A stretch of 64,000 bases of DNA, taken from positions 186,001 through 250,000 of the forward strand of contig NZ_BAABJQ010000012.1 in the NCBI RefSeq assembly GCF_039543385.1. The letters are read 5' to 3'. Of the stretch, positions 7,554 to 14,213 are shown piece by piece (position 1 is the first letter of the stretch; every line of letters starts with the position of its first letter). The stretch is from Rugosimonospora acidiphila (GTDB lineage: Bacteria; Actinomycetota; Actinomycetes; Mycobacteriales; Micromonosporaceae). Under the pieces are notes generated by a model. That model had not been told where the DNA came from. It was given only the letters and a program-made list of their open reading frames with translations, and made no database searches. Position numbers and translations under genes: made by a program.

Positions 7554-9443
7554 ATGACCACCTCCACGCCGGAGCCCGCCTCCCCGGGCCGCCCGCCCAG
7601 CGCCGCCCCGCCGGCCGACGCGACCGCACCGGCCGCACCGGCCACGTCGGCCGCACCGGCCACGCCGGCCGCACCGGCCACGCCGGCCGCACCGGCCACG
7701 TCGACCGACCTGGCCGGGGACAAACCGGCCGGGCAAGATCCGCGGCGGCTCGACGCGTGGGCCGGGCGGTACCTGGACCTCGCGGTCATCCTGATTTACT
7801 TCGCGCTCGCCATCACGGTTCTTGGCCGGCTCTGGCACGATCCCGGATCCGTCAACCCCGCGGCGAACAGCTCCGATCCGCCGTTCTTCGAGTGGGCGCT
7901 GCGGCACGCCGTTCGGATCTTCACGCACGGCGAGAACCCGTTCGCCACGCCGCGGCTCAACGCGCCGCTCGGGGTGAACCTGATGGCCAACACCGGCCTG
8001 CTCGGGCTGACCGTGCCGTTGATCCCGATAACCGTGCTGTTCGGCCCGTCCGTCGCGCTCGTCCTTATGATCACGCTCGGCATCGCCGGCACCGCCGCGG
8101 CGTGGTACCTGGTGCTGTCCCGGCACCTGGTGCGCAGCCGGGTCGCGGCCGCGATCGGTGGGGCCGTCGCGGGGTTCGCGCCGGGGATGATCAACCACAC
8201 CAACGCCCACCCGAACCTGGTCGCCCAGTTCCTACTCCCGTTCATCGTGTGGCGGGCGCTGACCATGCGTACCGTGCGCCACGGCATCGTGCTCGGGCTG
8301 CTGGTCACCTGGCAGGCGTTCCTCAACGAGGAACTGCTGTTCCTGGCCGCCCTCGCCGCCGGGCTGTTCGTCGCCGGGTACGCGGTGTCGCGGCCGGGCC
8401 AGGTACGCGCGGCGGTACGGCCGTTCCTGCGCGGGGCGGGCGCGGCGGTGGCGGTCGCGGCCGTGCTGCTGGCGTACCCGCTGTGGTACCAGTTCTTCGG
8501 TCCGCAGCACTACTCCGGGCTGCCCGACTTCGTCCTCGGGTACGGCGCCGACCTGGCCAGCTATCCGGCCTTCGCGAAGCTGTCGCTGGTCGGCCAGTCG
8601 GCCGCGGACGGGCAGCTGGCGCCACAGCCGGAGGAGAACACGTTCCTCGGCTGGCCGCTGCTGCTCGCGCTGTTGGTGATCGTCGTCTGGCTGTGGCGGC
8701 GGGTCTCGGTACGCGCGCTGACCCTGGTCGCGCTGGTCTTCTTCGTGCTGTCGCTGGGCGCCACGGCCACTTACCGGGGCCGCACGGTGGTCTCGCACGC
8801 GCCGTGGAGCTGGGTCAACCGCCTGCCGCTGTTCGACTCGGTGGTGCCGACCCGGCTCGGGCTGGTGCTGATACCGGTGGTGGCGGTGCTGCTCGGGTAC
8901 GCGTTCGACGAGCTGTTCCGGCGCCGGTACGGGTGGGTGGGCGCGCTGGCGCTGGCCGCCACCCTGATACCGGTGATCCCCCGCCAGCTTCCGGTATCCC
9001 CCCGTCCGGCGGTACCGGCCTTCTTCACCAGCGGCGACTGGCGGGCGCACCTGTCCGGCGACCGCTCGGTGCTCTCGGCCGACACCACCTGGAACGGCAA
9101 CATCGAGGCGATGAGTTGGGACAACGCGACGGATCAGGGCTACCGCGCGGTGGGCGGGTACTTCCTCGGTCCCGACTCGTCGGGCCGGGGCGGGTACGGG
9201 CCGCAGGCCCGGCCGACGTCGGGGCTGCTGGCGAACGTGGGCTACAACGGCGGGGTGCCGGCCATCGGTGACCAGCAGCGGGCGCAGGCCCGGCAGGACG
9301 TCAAATTCTGGGACGCCGGGCTGGTGGTGCTGGGGCCGGACGCGCCGCACGCGACCGACCTGCACGCCACGCTGGACCAGCTGTTCGGCCCCGGTCAGCG
9401 GGTCGACGACGTCTGGCTCTGGGACGTCAGCGCGCTGGGCTGA
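7554..9443 (+). CDS. Polytopic membrane protein, GT-C glycosyltransferase-like (copy B)
   Basis: A 629-residue tandem paralogue of the preceding gene. The two align over most of their length through FFEW, HGENPF, GVNLMANT, TVPLIPIT, SRHLVRSR, PNLVAQF and LVTWQAFLNEE. It differs by an N-terminal cytoplasmic extension of about 60 residues rich in Ala, Pro and Thr, built on four 18-bp repeats. About 11 membrane segments follow, then a C-terminal extracytoplasmic domain ending VDDVWLWDVSALG, close to the VNGVWLWDVRKI end of copy A. The pair probably arose by duplication and may act in series or as a heteromer. It overlaps the converging FhuF-like gene by 17 nt. Confidence 0.82.
   Translation: MTTSTPEPASPGRPPSAAPPADATAPAAPATSAAPATPAAPATPAAPATSTDLAGDKPAGQDPRRLDAWAGRYLDLAVILIYFALAITVLGRLWHDPGSVNPAANSSDPPFFEWALRHAVRIFTHGENPFATPRLNAPLGVNLMANTGLLGLTVPLIPITVLFGPSVALVLMITLGIAGTAAAWYLVLSRHLVRSRVAAAIGGAVAGFAPGMINHTNAHPNLVAQFLLPFIVWRALTMRTVRHGIVLGLLVTWQAFLNEELLFLAALAAGLFVAGYAVSRPGQVRAAVRPFLRGAGAAVAVAAVLLAYPLWYQFFGPQHYSGLPDFVLGYGADLASYPAFAKLSLVGQSAADGQLAPQPEENTFLGWPLLLALLVIVVWLWRRVSVRALTLVALVFFVLSLGATATYRGRTVVSHAPWSWVNRLPLFDSVVPTRLGLVLIPVVAVLLGYAFDELFRRRYGWVGALALAATLIPVIPRQLPVSPRPAVPAFFTSGDWRAHLSGDRSVLSADTTWNGNIEAMSWDNATDQGYRAVGGYFLGPDSSGRGGYGPQARPTSGLLANVGYNGGVPAIGDQQRAQARQDVKFWDAGLVVLGPDAPHATDLHATLDQLFGPGQRVDDVWLWDVSALG
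7635..7706 (+). repeat. Four tandem 18-bp repeats in the N-terminus of copy B
   Basis: Units at 7635, 7653, 7671 and 7689 follow GCACCGGCCACGYCGGCC and encode APATSA/APATPA. Copies are nearly identical, so copy number may vary between strains without shifting the frame. Confidence 0.9.
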
Positions 9444-10287
9444 CCGCCGGCGTCGTCTCGATGCAGCAGCCCCGGCAGACCTTCGGCTCGGGCAGCGTGA
9501 AGGCCAGGCAGCAGGTGTGCCGCCGCACCGCCGGCCGCTCGGACACCTCGACCAGGTCCTCGAGCCCGAGCGCGGACAGCAGCGTGTGCGCCGTGCCCGT
9601 TATCGGCTCCGGCAGCGCGTGCTGCGCCCGGGCCAGCGCGTACCCGATCCCCGAGGCGAGCGAGCCGAGCAGCGCACGGCGGCTGAGCCGCACCGAGCCG
9701 GCCAGCGCGTCGAGTACCGGCGTGAGGTGCCGGTCGACCAGGGTGGTCCGCAGATATCCGGGGAGGTCCTCGACCACCCGCACGTCCGTCCCGCGCAGCG
9801 AGGGCCTGCCCGCCCGGCCGCCCGGCTCCCGCCGCACGAGGTGGCCGGCCAGTGGATGGCCGGGCAGCACCGCGATCTGCGGCCGGCGCAGGCCGATCTC
9901 CAGGAACGGCGGGTCAACGTGCAGCTTGACCAGCGTGTTGTCGGCCGTCATGGCGGGCACCCGGCGGGCGTAGGCGTAGCCGAGCACCGCCGGCAGGGCC
10001 AGCCAGTAGGTGTAGGACTTCCAGGCCAGGGCGGCATTGGCGTGCGGGCTGCCGCCCCACCGCCGCGCCGCGGCGTCGAACAGGTCGGGCAGGGCGCTGC
10101 CGTCCGCCAACCAGGTGGCCGGTAGCCAGCCGGTCGGGTCCTCGACCAGGAGGCCGGGTGCGATCCCGTGCACCGGGGCGTCGCCGTGCCGGCGCCGTAC
10201 GGCGTCGAGGCAGTCCAGGATCGGTGCCAGGGTGGGTGCGGGATTCGCCGTGGTCAGGGAACGTGTGGCGGGCACAAGCGCGGTCAA
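9427..10287 (-). CDS. FhuF-like ferric-siderophore reductase with C-terminal 2Fe-2S site
   Basis: A 286-residue protein of the FhuF / siderophore-iron reductase type. The C-terminus carries HTCCLAFTLPEPKVCRGCC, which is the family pattern CC-x10-C-x2-C that binds a [2Fe-2S] cluster. Such proteins reduce ferric siderophores in the cytoplasm to release iron. The TTG at 10287 is preferred because AGGGGA lies 4-5 nt upstream; an in-frame GTG at 10320 would extend it by 11 residues. An iron box at 10331-10349 precedes it, so repression by an IdeR/DtxR-type regulator in high iron is expected. The 3' end overlaps the converging membrane-protein gene. Confidence 0.85.
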   Translation of the reverse strand: MTALVPATRSLTTANPAPTLAPILDCLDAVRRRHGDAPVHGIAPGLLVEDPTGWLPATWLADGSALPDLFDAAARRWGGSPHANAALAWKSYTYWLALPAVLGYAYARRVPAMTADNTLVKLHVDPPFLEIGLRRPQIAVLPGHPLAGHLVRREPGGRAGRPSLRGTDVRVVEDLPGYLRTTLVDRHLTPVLDALAGSVRLSRRALLGSLASGIGYALARAQHALPEPITGTAHTLLSALGLEDLVEVSERPAVRRHTCCLAFTLPEPKVCRGCCIETTPAVSPAR

Positions 10288-10330
10288 CGGTCCCCTTCCC
10301 GACCTGGGCAACTCGCCCACCCTAGCTGGC

Positions 10331-10349
10331 TAAGGGAAGCCTAACCAAT
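10331..10349 (-). promoter_or_regulatory. Iron box (IdeR/DtxR-type operator)
   Basis: Read on the minus strand the site is ATTGGTTAGGCTTCCCTTA. It agrees with the consensus TTAGGTTAGGCTAACCTAA at 14 of 19 positions by my hand count, with the left half and centre GGTTAGGCT intact. It sits 43 nt upstream of the TTG start of the FhuF-like gene. Confidence 0.7.
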
Positions 10350-10398
10350 CCGGCCGGTCCGCGCGTCGGCGCACGCATGACCAAATGTGTTACGTGAG

Positions 10399-10422
10399 TA
10401 ACTGTCAGGTAGCTGACAGTTA
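10399..10422. promoter_or_regulatory. Perfect 24-bp palindromic operator
   Basis: TAACTGTCAG (10399-10408), a 4-nt centre GTAG, and CTGACAGTTA (10413-10422) form a flawless 10+10 dyad. It lies 82 nt upstream of the HTH-deformylase gene, directly before the -10-like TATGGT/TAGAT at 10421-10430. The likely ligand is a dimeric repressor, perhaps that gene's own XRE domain, but this is inference. Confidence 0.7.
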
Positions 10423-10504
10423 TGGTAGATCGACGGATGGCCGACAGAAACTGGAGGCCCGGTGTCAACAACTGGAGCCCGGTCTATATGAGGCGATCGT
10501 TCGG

Positions 10505-12046
10505 ATGACCACCTCACCCCTTGACAGGGCAGCTGGTGCCTTCGCTGCCGAACTCGCCCAATGGCGGGCTGAACGAGGGCTGTCGAAGAAGCAGCTGGCT
10601 GCCAACATGGGTTTTGACCCGTCCTACGTCAGCCACGTCGAGGGTCGCCGGCACCGGCCGACCGAGGACTTCGCCCGACGGGCCGAGGCCGTGCTGCAGG
10701 CCGGCGGCGCGATCTGGGCGCGCTTCACCGAGTACAACGAGCTGCGCCGCAACCGCGCCGGACCGCGGCCGTCAAGCGGCGCACCGGGGCAGTGGCTGCC
10801 GCCCGGCGCGGGGCTGGTGGTCGAGCACGAGATCGCCACTCTGTCCTATATGGACGGCGTGTACCACTGTACGATCCGGCGCCACCTCTACAACGCGGGT
10901 ACCGAGCCGGTCACCCGATACCCGGTTCGCGTGTCCGTGGACAGGTACCCGGGCGAGCCGGAGCGCTCCAACCAGTTCTACCGGGAAAACCCGCTGACCT
11001 GGGACGAGCTGAACCTCTCGGCGTTCCATGGCGAGGGACCGGAGAGCCCGGGCGAGCCGATGGAGTGGCGGGCCACGCACGACCGCGACTCGTTCAAAGA
11101 GGCGTGGGTGCTGTTCGAGAACGACCAGTCCCGTTTCCCGCTGTACCGCGGCCAGCGCGCGGTCATCCGGTACTCGTACCAGGTCGGCGAGGACAAGTGG
11201 GGGCGCTGGTTCCAGCGGGCGGTCCGGCTGCCCACCCGGCGGCTGACCATCCAGCTGAGGTTCCCCACCGCCGTGGCGCCCGCGGTGTGGGGAGTGCAGA
11301 CCTCGCTGACCGCCGAGTCGCCGCTACGCACGCCGGTGCAGGAGATGAGCGACGGCGACAGCACCATCTTCGAGTGGAACACCAGCAATCCGCCGCTGTC
11401 CGCGCGCTTCCGGCTGCAATGGCGCTTCCGCGCCCCGATCCCGGCGCCGCGCGTGTCCATCGAGAACAACCAGTCCAGCCGCATCCGGGCCAGCGAACGG
11501 ATGCGCGCGGTCGGCATCGTGCAGCGCGGCAGCGACCAGCTGCGCCAGCCGGCCCGGCAGTTCGACCTGCCGGCCGAGGAGCCGATGGCGCGCGAGGTGG
11601 TCAACCGGCTGCTGACCGCGCTGGATCGGATCTGTGAGCTGCACGTGTTCGGCAAGGGCATGGGCCTCGCCGCACCGCAGCTGGGGCTGGACTGGGCGGC
11701 GGCGGTGGTGCGGACGCCGGAGCCCGACCTGCCGCCGGTGGTCCTGCTCAACCCCAGCGTGGTGGGCGCCTCGTCCGAGGCCGACGAGCAGTTCGAGGGC
11801 TGTCTGTCGTTCTTCGACGTACGCGGACGGGTGCGCCGGCCGATGTGGCTGGAGGTCAGGCACCTCACCTTCACCGGCGCCGCCACGATCACCGTGTTCG
11901 AGCAGGGGCTGGCCAGGCTGGTGGCGCACGAGATCGACCACCTCGAGGGCAGGCTGTACGTCGATCGGATGCCGCCGGACGGCTCGCTGGTGCCGGTCGA
12001 GGAGTACCGAGGAACGGGCAACCCCTGGCGGTACGGCGACGGTTAG
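10505..12046 (+). CDS. XRE helix-turn-helix protein fused to a complete peptide deformylase domain
   Basis: A 513-residue three-part protein. Residues about 10-70 are an XRE/Cro HTH (LSKKQLAANMGFDPSYVSHVEG). Residues about 105-325 are a beta-rich region I do not recognise. Residues about 345-505 are a peptide deformylase domain with all metal and catalytic motifs: GMGLAAPQ (385-392), EGCLS (431-435, metal ligand Cys433) and HEIDH (475-479). Housekeeping deformylases have 160-200 residues and no DNA-binding domain. The intact active site implies hydrolysis of N-formyl groups or a related amide, and the HTH implies DNA binding. ATG 10505 starts just before the HTH; the upstream open frame crosses the operator. 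It overlaps the converging flavohemoglobin gene by 4 nt. This is probably not the cell's only deformylase. Confidence 0.9.
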   Translation: MTTSPLDRAAGAFAAELAQWRAERGLSKKQLAANMGFDPSYVSHVEGRRHRPTEDFARRAEAVLQAGGAIWARFTEYNELRRNRAGPRPSSGAPGQWLPPGAGLVVEHEIATLSYMDGVYHCTIRRHLYNAGTEPVTRYPVRVSVDRYPGEPERSNQFYRENPLTWDELNLSAFHGEGPESPGEPMEWRATHDRDSFKEAWVLFENDQSRFPLYRGQRAVIRYSYQVGEDKWGRWFQRAVRLPTRRLTIQLRFPTAVAPAVWGVQTSLTAESPLRTPVQEMSDGDSTIFEWNTSNPPLSARFRLQWRFRAPIPAPRVSIENNQSSRIRASERMRAVGIVQRGSDQLRQPARQFDLPAEEPMAREVVNRLLTALDRICELHVFGKGMGLAAPQLGLDWAAAVVRTPEPDLPPVVLLNPSVVGASSEADEQFEGCLSFFDVRGRVRRPMWLEVRHLTFTGAATITVFEQGLARLVAHEIDHLEGRLYVDRMPPDGSLVPVEEYRGTGNPWRYGDG

Positions 12047-13152
12047 CGCGTGTACGGGTCGTACTTGACCCGTACCGAGGGGACCTGCAATTCGGTGAGG
12101 CCACGCAGGGTGGTCTTGACCATCGCGGCCGGTCCGGACACGAAGAAGTCGTGCTCGCGCCATGGCCCGTACCGGGTCACCACGTCGCAGATGTTGCCCT
12201 GCTCGCCGGTGTACCCGTCGTCCTCGCTGCACGCCGGCACGACCGACAGCCACGGGTGCTGGGCGGCCAGCCGGTTGAGCTCGTCGAGGTCGTACAGATC
12301 GTCGCGATTGCGCGCGCCGAAGAACAGGTGTACCCACCGCGTGCGGTTGTATTTGATCAACTCCTGTATCAGCGCCTTGATGGGTGCCAGCCCGGTGCCG
12401 CCGGCGACGCACACGATGTCTCTCGTGGACTTGCGGTCCAGGGTCATGGTGCCCATCGGCGCGGCCAGCCGGATCATGTCGCCCGGCTTGATCCGGCGCA
12501 CCAGCGCCCCGGAAACCCAGCCGGCGCCCAGCGCCCGGACGTGAAAGTCCAGCTCGCCGCCGTCGCTCGGCGCGTTGGCTATCGAGTACGTGCGCCACAC
12601 CCGGGGCTGGTATTCGCACTCCACGCTGACGTACTGCCCGGCCCGGTAGGGCAGCGGCTGCAACGGGCGGCAGGTGAACACGGCGATGTCGCGGGAGCGG
12701 CGCTCGTGGCGCAACACCTCGGCGTGGCACAGCGGCGGGTTGCCGCTGTCGGCCTCGGCGCCGGCCATCATCCGCTCCGCCATCGCCTGGTACGCGTCGC
12801 GCCACGCCTGGTCGTACTCCGAGCACCACTGATCGCCCGCGACGATGCGCAGCGCCTCCACCAGCGCGTCGCCCACACCGTCGAAGTGCGCGGGTTCGAC
12901 CTGGAATTTGCGATGATCCCGACCCAATGAGCCGAGATATTCGTTGAACCGATCGGGGTCCTCGATGCTCTGCACGGCCGTGACGATCGCGCTGAGCAGC
13001 CGGGTCCGCTGCACGTCCATCTGCACCGGGAACAGATCGCGAAGCTGGGGGTTGGAGAGGAACACGCGGGCGTAGAAGTAGCCCCCCACCTTGTCCTGCC
13101 GGTCCTCGACTATGGACCAGCTCTCTTTCAATAATCGTGACAAGTCGCTCAT
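12043..13152 (-). CDS. Flavohemoglobin (nitric oxide dioxygenase)
   Basis: A 369-residue cytoplasmic protein with a globin domain (about 1-135, proximal heme ligand His80 in GRDHRKF), an FAD domain with RTYS at 187-190, and an NAD(P) domain with GGTGLAPI from 251. These are the three modules of Hmp, which converts NO to nitrate using NAD(P)H and O2. The length is slightly below the roughly 400 of E. coli Hmp, and the globin part is of a divergent actinobacterial subtype. AGAGGG lies 4 nt before ATG 13152. No recognisable NsrR site is seen upstream. Confidence 0.88.
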   Translation of the reverse strand: MSDLSRLLKESWSIVEDRQDKVGGYFYARVFLSNPQLRDLFPVQMDVQRTRLLSAIVTAVQSIEDPDRFNEYLGSLGRDHRKFQVEPAHFDGVGDALVEALRIVAGDQWCSEYDQAWRDAYQAMAERMMAGAEADSGNPPLCHAEVLRHERRSRDIAVFTCRPLQPLPYRAGQYVSVECEYQPRVWRTYSIANAPSDGGELDFHVRALGAGWVSGALVRRIKPGDMIRLAAPMGTMTLDRKSTRDIVCVAGGTGLAPIKALIQELIKYNRTRWVHLFFGARNRDDLYDLDELNRLAAQHPWLSVVPACSEDDGYTGEQGNICDVVTRYGPWREHDFFVSGPAAMVKTTLRGLTELQVPSVRVKYDPYTR

Positions 13153-13250
13153 GACACCCTCTGCGCTCGGGGAAGAATAGCGCTGCGTTCGCGCACGGTC
13201 ATGCTGCGTAGGTATGTGGTACCAGGGTGACTACTTTGAGTTGACCTCTA

Positions 13251-13267
13251 TCGCACAGTGTGTGCGA
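13251..13267. promoter_or_regulatory. 17-bp palindrome between flavohemoglobin and CPBP genes
   Basis: TCGCACA, centre GTG, TGTGCGA. It lies about 100 nt from both divergent starts and next to TTGACC at 13241-13246. It is a candidate operator for a regulator I cannot name. Confidence 0.45.
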
Positions 13268-13364
13268 TCACCGAGTATTCGCGACGGGGTGGCCCCGGTA
13301 GGGGTCCAGAGTTGATCTCGGCGGTCCCCCTGGCGGTACCGTGATCGCCGGATAATCTGGCCGC

Positions 13365-14192
13365 GTGGAGACAGGTTTGCCGGGCCGGACGGCGCCGGAC
13401 TCGTCCGGCGAGGGTGGGTCGGCCTCGGTCGGCGGCCTGCCGGCCGGACGGGCCGTCCTGCGCAACGAGATCCTGCTGGTACTCGGCGTCTCGCTCGGGT
13501 ACAGCGCGATCTACGCCATGATCGAAATCGTCGGCCGGCTGACCGCCCGACAGGCGCTCGACCAGCAGTCCGCCACGCTCAACGGCTCCCAGGCGCCTGG
13601 CCGGCCGTGGCTCGACCTGGCCCTGCAACTCGCGCAGATCCTGTTCGCGGTGGTACCGGCGCTGCTCGCCGTGCACCTGCTCAACCGGGACCGCGGCGAC
13701 GCCCAACGGATACTCGGGATCTCGCCGCGCCGGCCCGGCCGCGACCTGGGCGCGGGTGCCGGCCTGGCCGCCCTGATCGGCATCCCCGGCCTGGGGCTCT
13801 ACCTCGCCGCGCTGGCGCTGGGCATCAACGCCAAGGTGGTGCCCGAGGCGCTGCCCAAGGTGTGGTGGGCGATCCCGGTGCTGCTGCTGTCCGCCGCCCA
13901 GAACGGGCTGCTGGAGGAGCTGATCGTGGTCGGGTACCTGGTGACCCGGCTGCGCCAGCTCGGCTGGGCGCTACCGGCGGTGGTGCTGACCAGCGCGCTG
14001 CTGCGCGGCTCGTACCACCTCTACCAGGGCTTCGGCGGCTTCCTCGGCAACGCCGTCATGGGAGTGATTTTCGCGCTCTTCTTCATCAGGTTCCGACGGG
14101 TGCTACCCCTGGCGATCGCGCACTTCCTCATCGACTCCGTGGCGTTCATCGGCTACGCCACGCTGCACCAGCACCTGTCGTTCCTGCACTGA
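13365..14192 (+). CDS. CPBP-family intramembrane metalloprotease
   Basis: A 275-residue integral membrane protein with about seven hydrophobic segments. The family motifs are present: the di-glutamate NGLLEELIVVGYL, then GSYHLYQGFGGFLGN with the metal-ligand His, and AHFLIDSVAF with the third ligand. The Arg usual after the EE pair is displaced in this subgroup. Relatives are CAAX-protease-like enzymes whose bacterial substrates are mostly unknown. GTG 13365 follows a -10-like GATAATCT at 13351-13358 by 6-8 nt without a Shine-Dalgarno, so the mRNA is probably leaderless. Confidence 0.87.
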   Translation: METGLPGRTAPDSSGEGGSASVGGLPAGRAVLRNEILLVLGVSLGYSAIYAMIEIVGRLTARQALDQQSATLNGSQAPGRPWLDLALQLAQILFAVVPALLAVHLLNRDRGDAQRILGISPRRPGRDLGAGAGLAALIGIPGLGLYLAALALGINAKVVPEALPKVWWAIPVLLLSAAQNGLLEELIVVGYLVTRLRQLGWALPAVVLTSALLRGSYHLYQGFGGFLGNAVMGVIFALFFIRFRRVLPLAIAHFLIDSVAFIGYATLHQHLSFLH

Positions 14193-14213
14193 TCCCGCGT
14201 CGACCGGTGCCGG

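Noticed and set aside
13180..13267. NsrR or other known NO-responsive site before the flavohemoglobin gene
   Set aside because: No match to a site I know was found; only an unassigned 17-bp palindrome is present.
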